Source: Pseudomonas cremoricolorata (GTDB lineage: Bacteria; Pseudomonadota; Gammaproteobacteria; Pseudomonadales; Pseudomonadaceae). Taken from it: 64,000 bases of DNA. The notes under the pieces are model-generated. The model saw nothing but the letters and a program-made list of their open reading frames with translations, was not told the DNA's origin and did no database searches. The DNA lies in contig NZ_CP009455.1 in NCBI RefSeq assembly GCF_000759535.1, forward strand, positions 248,001 through 312,000, written 5' to 3'. Position numbers and translations under genes: made by a program. Positions 11,167-19,785 of the stretch are shown here, piece after piece (within the stretch, counting starts at the first letter, position 1; each line of letters starts with the position of its first letter).

Positions 11167-11769
11167 TCAATCAGGGAAGTGCTGCTGGGCGATTTCCACC
11201 ACCTGCTGCTCGTTGATCGGCGCCAGGGCGGCAACGGCCCACAGGTCGAACGCCGGGTAGGCGCGCTGGATCGGCAGCACCATGTCGAAGCCGGCCGCCT
11301 GCAGCGAGGCGGTCAGCACCTTCTTGGTGAAGCCGCAGCGGTGAGCCATGTACAGGTTGCCGTTGGCCATGGCCGGACGATGGCCGTAGAGAATGTCGAT
11401 CGGCGCGATGGGCCCGGCAGGCGAGCGGTAGGCTTCGTCGGTAAGTTTGTCTTCAGCCACCAGCGCGCACACCGATTGCAGGTCCGGACAGGTGATGACC
11501 ACGAACCCGCCCGGCTTGAGCACACGCTTGAACTCGGCCAGGGCCACCGGCACTTCATGGGGGTAGAGGTGCTCGATGTTGTGGCTGGAAAACAGCGCAT
11601 CGACCGAGGCGTCGGGCACCTGGGACATGTCGGTCATGGTGCCGAGGATGTCCGGGTTGACGCTCTGGTCGATGTCGAAGCGCAGTTCCTGCCAGTCGTC
11701 AGTGGCAAACCCTTTGGTGGTACCGCTCTTGTTCTTGGGACCGCAACCGACATGAAGGAAGGTTTTCAC
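11167..11769 (-). CDS. SAM-dependent methyltransferase (type 11-like)
   Basis: 200 residues. The SAM-binding glycine loop is at the very start (L-H-V-G-C-G-P), and ALFSSHNIEHLYPHEV plus L-K-P-G-G-F-V-V-I-T-C-P are the methyltransferase_11 post-loop and strand motifs. The acceptor is unknown. Relatives of this short form often sit in polysaccharide or glycan-modification clusters. It is divergent from the large octapeptide-repeat gene, and both share the 378-base region between them. It could modify a sugar or peptide in the repeat-protein/GT41 system, but that is inference from position. Confidence 0.72.
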   Translation of the reverse strand: MKTFLHVGCGPKNKSGTTKGFATDDWQELRFDIDQSVNPDILGTMTDMSQVPDASVDALFSSHNIEHLYPHEVPVALAEFKRVLKPGGFVVITCPDLQSVCALVAEDKLTDEAYRSPAGPIAPIDILYGHRPAMANGNLYMAHRCGFTKKVLTASLQAAGFDMVLPIQRAYPAFDLWAVAALAPINEQQVVEIAQQHFPD

Positions 11770-12147
11770 TGATGGGTACTCGCGCAGAAGTGCCAGGAAA
11801 GAAGAACGTCAGCGCCCTTGCCAATGGGCGAACGAACGCAGCGTCCCGCGCACACTAGTGGCGCGTCGATCACCGGTCAAGCGCCCGCCCCGGCCTCGCC
11901 TCACACGCGTCAAACCCGCGTCGCAGAGCCAACGCCGTAGCTGCGATGACCGTTGTTTTACAAGCTCAGCCTATAGATAGCTTGCTTTTTATAACCAAAA
12001 AGCTGGAAACGGCAAAACGCCATCAATAAATGGTCTTAAGGTTTTCAACGGCCAGGTCGCTAAACGACGTGGGGGGATATCCATTCCCGGCCCAAGGCTA
12101 CGGCGACAACGCTGGCAGCGCACAGAAACCTTAGACAGGATGCGTTC
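11770..12147. promoter_or_regulatory. Divergent promoter region of methyltransferase and repeat-protein genes
   Basis: 378 bases without a gene. Bases 11950-12050 are clearly AT-richer. Possible -10 boxes for the rightward gene are TATAGA (11972-11977) and TATAAC (11990-11995); neither has a strong -35. AAGCT (11962-11966) and AGCTT (11979-11983) form a short inverted repeat around the first. AGGA near 12136 is the Shine-Dalgarno of the repeat gene. The leader would be about 150 bases. Confidence 0.4.
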
Positions 12148-15100
12148 ATGAGCTACATCTCTTCGTTGACCCCGGCGCAAGTCGCTGCCTTGAGTACGGC
12201 CACCATCGCCCGCTTGGCGACCCAGGATATCGCCGCCCTGAGCACTGCCCAGATCGCCCAGATGACCACAGCGCAGATCGCCGTGATCAGCAAACCCAAC
12301 ATCGCCGTGCTGTCGGCCACCCAACTGCCGGCACTGACCACCGCGCAGATCGTCGCCCTGACCACCGCCCAGGTGACCGCGCTGAAGGCCACCCAGGTCG
12401 CCGCACTGACCACCACCCAGGTCGCCGCCCTTGAAACCGCTGACCTCGCCGCCCTGCCGGTGATCAGCATCGCAGCGCTGACCACCGCGCAGACCGCCGC
12501 GCTCACCACCGACCAGGTCGTGGCGCTGACCACCGCGCAAGTCGCGGCGCTGAAAACCACCCAGGTCGCCGCACTGACCACCGCACAGGTCGCGGCCATG
12601 CAGACTGTCGACATCGCTGCCCTGACCACCGCCGGCGTCGTGGCGCTGACTACCGCGCAGGTCGCAGCGCTCACCACCGCTCAAGTCGCCGCGCTCAAGT
12701 CGACGCAGATCGCCGCCATGGAAACCGCCGACGTTGCCGCGCTGACCACCGCGCAGATCGTGGCGCTGACCACCGCTCAGGTTGCCGCACTGAAGACCAC
12801 CCAGGTCGCAGCGTTGAGCACCGCGCAGATCGCCGCGCTGGAAACCGCTGACATCGCTGCCCTGCCCGTCACCAGCGTTGCCGCGCTGACCACGGCCCAG
12901 GCCGCAGCCCTGACCACCGACCAGATCGTGGCCCTGACCACCGCCCAGGTCGCCGCCCTCAAGCCAGCCCAGGTGGCCGCACTGAGCACCGCCCAGGTGG
13001 CCGCCATGCAAGCCGTCGATATCGCTGCGCTCAGCACCGCCGGTATCGTTGCGCTGACCACCGCCCAGGTCGCGGCACTGACCACCGCACAGGTCGCCGC
13101 GCTCAAGGCCAACCAGGTCGCGGCCATGGAAACGGCTGATATCGCCGCTCTGACCACCGCCCAGGTGGTGGCGCTGACCACCGCTCAGGTCGCGGCACTG
13201 ACCACGGCACAAGTCGCCGCCCTGACCACCACGCAAGTGGCCGCCATGGAAACCGTCGATATCGGCGCACTGACCAACGCCAGCGTCGTGGCACTGACCA
13301 CCGCCCAGGTCGCGGCGCTGACCACCGCGCAGGTGGCGGCACTCAAACCGACGCAAATCGCCGCCATGCAGACCGTCGACGTCGCCGCCCTGACCACCGC
13401 CCAGGTGGGGGCCTTGACCACCGCGCAAGTGGCTGCGCTGACCACCGCCCAGGTCGCCGCGCTCACCACCACGCAAGTGGCCGCCATGGAAACCGCCGAT
13501 ATCGCCGCCCTGCCGGTGACCAGCGTCGCCGCCCTGACCACTGCGCAGACTGCCGCGCTGACCACCGCTCAGGTGGTGGCGCTGACCACCGCGCAAGTGG
13601 CCGCGCTCAAGCCTGCCCAGGTAGCCGCGCTGACGACTACTCAAGTCGCCGCGCTGCAAACCGTCGACGTGGCGGCCCTGAGCACGGCCGCCGTCGTGGC
13701 CCTGACCACTGCCCAGGTTGCCGCACTGACTGCCGCTCAGGTCGCCGCGCTCAAGCCAAGCCAGGTTTCCGCCATGGAGACTGCTGATGTCGCGGCGCTG
13801 ACGACCGCCCAGGTAGTCGCCCTGACCACTGCGCAAGTGGCAGCACTCACCACCGCGCAAGTGGCCGCGCTGACCACCGCGCAAATCGCCGCGATGGAAA
13901 CGGCTGACGTCGCCGCCCTGCCAGTGAACAGCGTTGCCGCGCTGACCACCGCCCAGACCGCAGCCCTGACCACCGCGCAAGTGGTCGCCCTGACCACCGC
14001 TCAGGTGGCCGCACTCAAGCCAACGCAAGTGGCTGCGCTGACTACCGAACAAATCGCCGCCATGCAGCCGGTGGATGTCGCCTCGCTGAGCAACGCTGCC
14101 GTGGTTGCATTGACCACCGCTCAGGTCGCCGCGCTGACCACCGCCCAGGTGGCAGCACTCAAGCCAAGCCAGGTCGCGGCCATGGAAACCGCCGACGTCG
14201 CAGCGCTGACCACCGCCCAGGTCGTGGCACTGACCACTGCGCAGGTGGCCGCCTTGACCACCGCCCAAATCGCCGCACTGACCACCACGCAAGTGGCGGC
14301 CATCGAAACCGCCGACATCGCTGCCCTCACCACCGCAGGCGTGGTGGCGTTGACCACCGCTCAGGTCGCGGCCCTGACCACGGCCCAGGTCGCCGCGCTC
14401 AAGCCGGCGCAAGTGGCAGCGATGCAGACCGTCGATGTCGCTGCGCTGACCACCGCGCAAGTGGTGGCCCTGACCACCGCGCAAGTCGCAGCCCTCACCA
14501 CGGCGCAGGTCGCGGCCCTGAGCACCGCCCAGGTGGCGGCCATGGAAACCGCCGATGTTGCCGCATTGACCGTCAACGGCGTCGCCGCATTGACCACCGC
14601 GCAGACCGCCGCGCTCACCACTGCACAAGTGGTGGCGCTGACGACCGCGCAGGTGGCCGCGCTCAAGCCGGCGCAGATTGCCGCACTGACCACCACGCAA
14701 GTGGCAGCGCTGCAAACCGTTGATGTGGCGGCGCTGACCACCGCCAGCATCGTCGCCCTGACGACTGCCCAGGTAGCGGCACTGACCACTGCGCAGATCG
14801 CTGCGCTGAAGCCGACCCAGGTCGTCGCCCTGGAAACCGCTGATGTCGCCGCACTGACCACCGCTCAGGTGGCGGCCCTGACCACGGTCCAGGTCGCTGC
14901 CCTCAAGCCCACGCAGATCGCCGCACTGACCACCGCGCAAGTGGCGGCCATGGAAACCGTCGACGTCGCTGCGCTGACCACCACCAGCATCGTCGCCCTG
15001 ACCACCGCGCAGGTGGCGGCGCTGACCACCGCTCAGGTCGCCGCGCTCAAACCGACGCAGATCGTTGCCATGGAAACCGCCGACGTCGCCGCGCTGACCA

Positions 15101-17850
15101 CCGCTCAAGTGGTGGCGCTGACCACGGCCCAGGTGGCCGCGCTCAAGCCCACGCAAATCGCCGCCCTCACCACCGCGCAGATCGCCGCGATGGAGACCGC
15201 TGACATCGCCGCCCTGCCGCTGGGTAGCATCGCCGCACTGACCACCGCACAGACCGCGGCGCTGACCACCGCGCAGATCGTCGCCCTGACCACCGCCCAG
15301 GCCGGTGCGCTCAAGCCTGCTCAGGTCGCCGCACTGACCACCACGCAAGTGGCGGCCATGCAGCCGGCTGATCTGGCTTCGCTGAGCAGCGCAGGCATCG
15401 TTGCACTGACCACCGCGCAGGTCGCCGCCTTGACTACCGCCCAGGTCGCGGCGCTGAAACCGACACAGATCAGCGCCATGGAAACCGCTGACGTCGCGGC
15501 CCTGACCACCGCTCAGGTGGTGGCCCTCGGCACTGCCCAGGTCGCCGCGCTGACGACCGCCCAGGTGGCGGCACTGACCACTACCCAAGTCGCGGCCATC
15601 GAGGCCGTCGACATCGCCGCGCTGACCACGGCCGGAGTCATCGCCCTGACCACCGCACAGGTTGCGGCGCTGACGACCGCGCAAGTGGCCGCCCTGAAAC
15701 CGGCCCAGATCGCGGCGATGCAAACCGTGGATGTCGCTTCGCTGACTACCGCGCAGATCGTTGCGCTGACCACCGCCCAGGTCGCCGCACTGACCACGGC
15801 CCAGGTGGCAGCCCTCACCACCGCCCAGGTCGCCGCGCTGGAAACCGCTGACCTGGCCGCCCTGCCGGTCAACAGCATCGCTGCCCTGACCCCTGCACAG
15901 ACCGCCGCGCTGACCACCGACCAGGTCGTCGCCCTGACCACCGCACAGGTTGCGGCGCTGAAACCGGCCCAGGTTGCGGCCCTGACCACCACGCAAGTGG
16001 CGGCCATGCAGACCGTCGACATCGCAGCCCTGAGCACCGCCGGCATCGTCGCGCTGACCACCGCCCAGGTGGCCGCGATGACCACCGCTCAGGTCGCTGC
16101 GCTGAAACCGACGCAGATCGCCGCGATGGAGAACGCCGACCTGGCCGCCTTGACCACCGCCCAGGTGGTCGCGCTGAGCACTGCCCAGGTGGCCGCGCTC
16201 AAGCCGACGCAGATCGCAGCCCTCACCACCACGCAAGTGGCGGCCTTGGAAAATGCCGACCTGGCAGCCCTGAGCAACCCACAACTGGTGGCCCTGACCA
16301 CTGCCCAGGTCGCCGCACTGACCACCGCACAAGTGGCCGCGCTGAAACCGACGCAGATCGCTGCGATGGAAAACGCCGACATCGCTGCATTGACCACCGC
16401 TCAGGTGGTGGCGCTGACCACCGCGCAAGTGGCCGCGTTGACCACCGCCCAGGCCGCAGCGCTGACCACCACCCAAGTGGCCGCGCTGGAAACCGCCGAC
16501 GTTGCGGCGTTGTCGCTGGCCAGCGTGGCGAGCCTGACCACCGCGCAGACCGCAGCACTGACCACGGCCCAAGTGGTGGCACTGACCACCGCGCAAGTGG
16601 CGGCGCTCAAGGTCACGCAGATCGCTGCGCTGACCACCACGCAAGTGGCGGCCATGGAAACCGCTGATGTCGCGGCGCTGACCAACGCTCAAGTGGTGGC
16701 GTTGACCACCGCCCAGGTGGCGGCGTTGACTACCGCGCAGATCGTCGCGCTCAAGGCGACCCAGTTCGCGGCCATGGAAACCGCTGACATCGCAGCGCTG
16801 ACCACCGCGCAGATCATCGCCATCGAAACCACCGACATGGCCGCCCTGACCACCGCGCAAGTGGCCGCGCTGACCACCACCCAGGCGGCAGCCCTGACCA
16901 CCGCGCAGTTGTCGCACCTGTCGATGACCCAGGTCGATGCCTTCACCACCGCGCAATTGCAGGCCATGAGCGCCGGCCAGATCGATGCCCTGGCCCTGTC
17001 GACCCCGCTGGTGCTCGACCTCAATGGCGACGGTGTGCAAACCCGCCACCTGAGCAATGGGGTCAAGTTCGACCTCAACGCCGACGGCCACAAGGAAACC
17101 ACCGGCTGGGCCAGTGGCGGTGACGGCCTGCTGGTGCTCGACCGCAACGGCGACGGCCTGGTCAACGACGGCTCGGAGCTGTTCGGTTCGGCCTTCCGCC
17201 TGCCCGACGGCTCGCTGGCCAAGGACGGCTTCGAAGCCCTGGCCAGCCTGGACAGCAACCACGATGGCGTGGTCAATGCCTCCGACGCGCTGTTCGCTGC
17301 CCTGCAAGTATGGGTCGATCGCAATAACGATGGCATCACCGATGCCGGCGAGCTGCACAGCCTGAGCGACCTGGGCATCACCCAGTTCAACCTCGATGTG
17401 AGCAAGACCGCCGAGCTCAACCACGGCAACCTGATCGGCCTCAACGCCAGCTTCGAAACCAGCGATGGCCAGAGCCACAGCATTGCCGACGTGTGGTTCC
17501 GCACCGACGGCAACAGCGCCCAGGCCATCGACCTGAGCCAGCGTGACGGGCAGACCGTGGCGCATGTCGATCTGGCCGCCAACGGCGCCCAGGCCACCAG
17601 CCTGACCCTCGATGCCGCAGCCGTGGCAGCGCTGGGCCAGGCCGTGCAGGGCGATGCCGGCAACGGCGCCGCAGCGCCAGTGCAGTTGATCGTCGACGGC
17701 GCGCACAACGACAGCGTCAACCTCAATGGCGATGCCGGTCAGTGGCAGGCGGCGGGCACCACCGAAGTCGATGGCGCCAGCTACAACGTGTTCAACGACG
17801 GCGATGTGCAACTGCTGGTCGCGACCGATGTGCAGACTTGGATTCACTGA
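12148..17850 (+). CDS. Giant octapeptide-repeat exoprotein with EF-hand-like and T1SS-like C-terminus
   Basis: 1900 residues. Residues 7-1614 are 201 consecutive octads of consensus L-T-T-A-Q-V-A-A with no insertion or deletion. Residues 1615-1900 are a different domain with five DxNxDG-type Ca2+ loops starting at about 1624, 1642, 1665, 1702 and 1724. The end (about 1853-1900: H-N-D-S-V-N-L-N-G-D, then Y-N-V-F-N-D-G and L-L-V-A-T-D-V) resembles the C-termini of large RTX/LapA-like proteins exported by type I systems. There is no N-terminal signal peptide. I infer a secreted or surface-attached fibre. Similar proteins are sometimes annotated as haem-utilisation or calcium-binding, but I see no haem motif. 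The Thr-rich repeats and the GT41 enzyme just downstream suggest O-glycosylation. No type I exporter is in the window. Confidence 0.85.
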   Translation: MSYISSLTPAQVAALSTATIARLATQDIAALSTAQIAQMTTAQIAVISKPNIAVLSATQLPALTTAQIVALTTAQVTALKATQVAALTTTQVAALETADLAALPVISIAALTTAQTAALTTDQVVALTTAQVAALKTTQVAALTTAQVAAMQTVDIAALTTAGVVALTTAQVAALTTAQVAALKSTQIAAMETADVAALTTAQIVALTTAQVAALKTTQVAALSTAQIAALETADIAALPVTSVAALTTAQAAALTTDQIVALTTAQVAALKPAQVAALSTAQVAAMQAVDIAALSTAGIVALTTAQVAALTTAQVAALKANQVAAMETADIAALTTAQVVALTTAQVAALTTAQVAALTTTQVAAMETVDIGALTNASVVALTTAQVAALTTAQVAALKPTQIAAMQTVDVAALTTAQVGALTTAQVAALTTAQVAALTTTQVAAMETADIAALPVTSVAALTTAQTAALTTAQVVALTTAQVAALKPAQVAALTTTQVAALQTVDVAALSTAAVVALTTAQVAALTAAQVAALKPSQVSAMETADVAALTTAQVVALTTAQVAALTTAQVAALTTAQIAAMETADVAALPVNSVAALTTAQTAALTTAQVVALTTAQVAALKPTQVAALTTEQIAAMQPVDVASLSNAAVVALTTAQVAALTTAQVAALKPSQVAAMETADVAALTTAQVVALTTAQVAALTTAQIAALTTTQVAAIETADIAALTTAGVVALTTAQVAALTTAQVAALKPAQVAAMQTVDVAALTTAQVVALTTAQVAALTTAQVAALSTAQVAAMETADVAALTVNGVAALTTAQTAALTTAQVVALTTAQVAALKPAQIAALTTTQVAALQTVDVAALTTASIVALTTAQVAALTTAQIAALKPTQVVALETADVAALTTAQVAALTTVQVAALKPTQIAALTTAQVAAMETVDVAALTTTSIVALTTAQVAALTTAQVAALKPTQIVAMETADVAALTTAQVVALTTAQVAALKPTQIAALTTAQIAAMETADIAALPLGSIAALTTAQTAALTTAQIVALTTAQAGALKPAQVAALTTTQVAAMQPADLASLSSAGIVALTTAQVAALTTAQVAALKPTQISAMETADVAALTTAQVVALGTAQVAALTTAQVAALTTTQVAAIEAVDIAALTTAGVIALTTAQVAALTTAQVAALKPAQIAAMQTVDVASLTTAQIVALTTAQVAALTTAQVAALTTAQVAALETADLAALPVNSIAALTPAQTAALTTDQVVALTTAQVAALKPAQVAALTTTQVAAMQTVDIAALSTAGIVALTTAQVAAMTTAQVAALKPTQIAAMENADLAALTTAQVVALSTAQVAALKPTQIAALTTTQVAALENADLAALSNPQLVALTTAQVAALTTAQVAALKPTQIAAMENADIAALTTAQVVALTTAQVAALTTAQAAALTTTQVAALETADVAALSLASVASLTTAQTAALTTAQVVALTTAQVAALKVTQIAALTTTQVAAMETADVAALTNAQVVALTTAQVAALTTAQIVALKATQFAAMETADIAALTTAQIIAIETTDMAALTTAQVAALTTTQAAALTTAQLSHLSMTQVDAFTTAQLQAMSAGQIDALALSTPLVLDLNGDGVQTRHLSNGVKFDLNADGHKETTGWASGGDGLLVLDRNGDGLVNDGSELFGSAFRLPDGSLAKDGFEALASLDSNHDGVVNASDALFAALQVWVDRNNDGITDAGELHSLSDLGITQFNLDVSKTAELNHGNLIGLNASFETSDGQSHSIADVWFRTDGNSAQAIDLSQRDGQTVAHVDLAANGAQATSLTLDAAAVAALGQAVQGDAGNGAAAPVQLIVDGAHNDSVNLNGDAGQWQAAGTTEVDGASYNVFNDGDVQLLVATDVQTWIH
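12166..16989 (+). repeat. 201 tandem 24-bp repeats encoding octapeptides
   Basis: The 4824 bases divide exactly into 201 units of 24 bases. Position 1 of each octad is Leu or Met with few exceptions, position 5 is mostly Gln (Asp in a minority), position 6 is Val or Ile, and positions 7-8 are small. Asp-bearing variants such as METADVAA, LETADIAA and MQTVDVAA recur every five or seven units. The first nine and last five units are the most degenerate, as caps often are. Units differ by many synonymous changes, so the DNA is much less uniform than the peptide. Confidence 0.93.
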
Positions 17851-17878
17851 TCGTCAGTGGTAAACCTTGACTGACCTG

Positions 17879-17910
17879 ATACCGAGCTCGAAAGAGCTCG
17901 GTATTTTTTT
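17879..17910 (+). terminator. Strong rho-independent terminator after the repeat gene
   Basis: ATACCGAGCTC (17879-17889), loop GAAA, GAGCTCGGTAT (17894-17904), followed by a run of T to 17910. The perfect 11-bp stem with a GNRA-type tetraloop and U-tract is a textbook terminator. It sits 22 bases before the GT41 start, so the glycosyltransferase depends on read-through or its own promoter. Confidence 0.92.
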
Positions 17911-17931
17911 ATTGGCGGAGAACCTGGCGCC

Positions 17932-19779
17932 ATGCCTACAGACATCCTTCACAGCCCCGACCTCGACGCGGTGCTGGCAGCCGCCCTGCAACTGGCCGAG
18001 CGCGCCGCGCTCGAACCCATGCGCCTGCTGGAAACCGCCGAGCGCCTCAATGCCGCCCAGCGTCCGCGTGATGTGGCCGTGCTCTATCAGCACTGGCTGC
18101 GCCATTGTCACTCGTCGGTCAACTACATCATTCAGTTCAACCTGGGCGCGACCCTGACCGGGCTGGGCGAGCTGGCCGAGGCCGAGCACGCCTACCGCGC
18201 CGCCATCGCGCAAAACCCTCAGTTCGCCCAGGCCTGGTTCAACCTCGGCGCCCTGCAAGAGCGCCAGCAACAGTCGCAACAAGCGCTGGCCACCTGGCAA
18301 ACGATGCTCGACCAACGCCTGGTCGAGGCCGAACACAGCCGCGAGCTGTACCTGATGACCTGCAACGCCCTGGGCCGACTGTCTGAGGAAACCCGTGCGT
18401 TCGCCGCCGCGGAAACGGCGTTGCAGGCCAGCCTGATCGCTGCGCCCGCGCAGCCGAAGGTCATTCAGCATTGGCTGCACCTGCGCCAGAAACAGTGCGT
18501 CTGGCCAGCCTTCACCACCTTGCCGGGCGTGACTGCCGGCGAACTGCTCAAGGCCGCCTCGCCCTTGGCGCTGCTGGCAGCCAGCGACGATCCGGGCCTG
18601 CAACTGGCAGCGGCCATGCGCTTCGTTCGTGAGCGGGTCAGGCAATCGGGCGTGGCCCTGGCGCCGGCCCAGGGCTATGCGCACACGAAACTGCGCATCG
18701 GCTTTCTGTCATCGGATTTCTGCCTGCACGCGGTGTCGCTGCTGACCGTCGAGCTGTTCGAGCTGATCGACCGCAGCCAGTTCGAGGTGTATGGCTTTTG
18801 CTGGAGCCGCGAGGACGGCTCGGCCCTGCGCCAGCGAGTGCGCCAGGCGATGGATCACTTCGTGCCCATCGGCGCGCTGGATGACAACGCCGCAGCGAAC
18901 TGCATCCGCAGCCATGAAATCGACATCCTCATCGACCTGCATGGCCTGACCGCCGGGGCCCGCCCGGACATCCCCGCCCAGCGTCCGGCGCCGGTGCAAA
19001 TGACGTATCTGGGTTTTCCCGGCAGCACCGGCCTGCCCGGCATCGACTACGTCATCGCCGACCAGTACCTGATTCCCGATCGGGAAAAGCCTTACTACAG
19101 CGAAACCCCGCTGTACCTGGCGCAGATTTACCAGTGCAGCGACCGCCAACGCCCGGTGGCCGAACTGCCCAGCCGCGCCGACTGCGGCCTGCCGGCCGAG
19201 CGCTTCGTGTTCTGCTCGTTCAACAACAACTACAAATTCAACGAAGCGGTGTTCGACTGCTGGATGCGCATTCTCAAGCGTACCCCGGGCAGCGTGCTCT
19301 GGCTGCTGGCCGACAACCCCTGGGCCCAGGGCAACCTGTGCGCCCGCGCGGCCGAACAGGGCGTCGATGCGCAGCGCCTGCTGTTCGCCCCACGGGTGGC
19401 GCCGGCGCAGTACCTGGCCCGCTACAGTGCCGCCGACCTGTTCCTCGACACCTACCCGTTCAACGCCGGCACCACCGCCAACGATGCGCTGTGGATGGGC
19501 CTGCCGGTACTGACCCGCTCGGGCCGCACCTTCGCCTCGCGCATGGCTGGCAGCCTGCTCACCGCGCTGGGCCTTCCGGAACTGATCTGCCAGTCGCTGC
19601 AAGCCTATGAAGACCGCGCCGTGGAGCTGGCGAGCGACCCGCAGCGCCTGGCCAGCCTGCGCCAGCGCTTGCGGGCCGGACGCGAATCGTCGGTGCTGTT
19701 CGACACGCCACGTTTCGTACGAGACTTCGAGGACGCGCTCAAGCGGGTGGCGGTGAGACAACCGCCGGCTCAGGACTGA
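17932..19779 (+). CDS. TPR-containing GT41 (O-GlcNAc transferase/SPINDLY-like) glycosyltransferase
   Basis: 615 residues, cytoplasmic, no signal peptide. Residues about 60-130 contain TPR-like helices (N-L-G-A, A-Y-R-A-A-I-A-Q-N-P, A-W-F-N-L-G-A-L). From about 254 the GT41 catalytic part begins (LRIGFLSSDF). His266 lies where OGT has its conserved active-site His. Lys435 in S-F-N-N-N-Y-K matches the nucleotide-sugar-binding Lys of OGT, and DTYPFNAGTTANDALWMGLP from 506 is the donor-binding signature. Known relatives transfer a single sugar to Ser/Thr (OGT, SPY) or Asn (HMW1C) of proteins. The obvious candidate acceptor is the Thr-rich repeat protein encoded immediately upstream. GGCGGAG at 17914-17920 is the ribosome-binding site. 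The sugar donor cannot be told from sequence. Confidence 0.9.
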   Translation: MPTDILHSPDLDAVLAAALQLAERAALEPMRLLETAERLNAAQRPRDVAVLYQHWLRHCHSSVNYIIQFNLGATLTGLGELAEAEHAYRAAIAQNPQFAQAWFNLGALQERQQQSQQALATWQTMLDQRLVEAEHSRELYLMTCNALGRLSEETRAFAAAETALQASLIAAPAQPKVIQHWLHLRQKQCVWPAFTTLPGVTAGELLKAASPLALLAASDDPGLQLAAAMRFVRERVRQSGVALAPAQGYAHTKLRIGFLSSDFCLHAVSLLTVELFELIDRSQFEVYGFCWSREDGSALRQRVRQAMDHFVPIGALDDNAAANCIRSHEIDILIDLHGLTAGARPDIPAQRPAPVQMTYLGFPGSTGLPGIDYVIADQYLIPDREKPYYSETPLYLAQIYQCSDRQRPVAELPSRADCGLPAERFVFCSFNNNYKFNEAVFDCWMRILKRTPGSVLWLLADNPWAQGNLCARAAEQGVDAQRLLFAPRVAPAQYLARYSAADLFLDTYPFNAGTTANDALWMGLPVLTRSGRTFASRMAGSLLTALGLPELICQSLQAYEDRAVELASDPQRLASLRQRLRAGRESSVLFDTPRFVRDFEDALKRVAVRQPPAQD

Positions 19780-19785
19780 GCCGGG

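Noticed and set aside
12128..12150. RsmA/CsrA site over the ribosome-binding site of the repeat gene
   Set aside because: GGA occurs in ACAGGATG but the A-N-G-G-A core is not met and I see no hairpin presenting it.
12166..16989. Ice-nucleation protein or TAL-effector-like repeats
   Set aside because: Ice-nucleation repeats are built on 8/16/48-residue units with Gly, Tyr and Ser/Thr (AGYGST), absent here. TAL repeats are 33-35 residues long; only the L-T-x-x-Q-V wording is shared.
12166..16989. CRISPR array
   Set aside because: The regular 24-base units are contiguous coding repeats without spacers, and no cas genes are present.
11989..17847. A stop-free reading frame of 1952 codons on the strand opposite the repeat gene, with Gly/Arg/Gln/His-rich repeats
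   Set aside because: It mirrors the 24-base unit, whose antisense codons contain no stop. The sense frame has a proper start, ribosome-binding site, terminator and a recognisable Ca2+-binding domain; the antisense frame has none.
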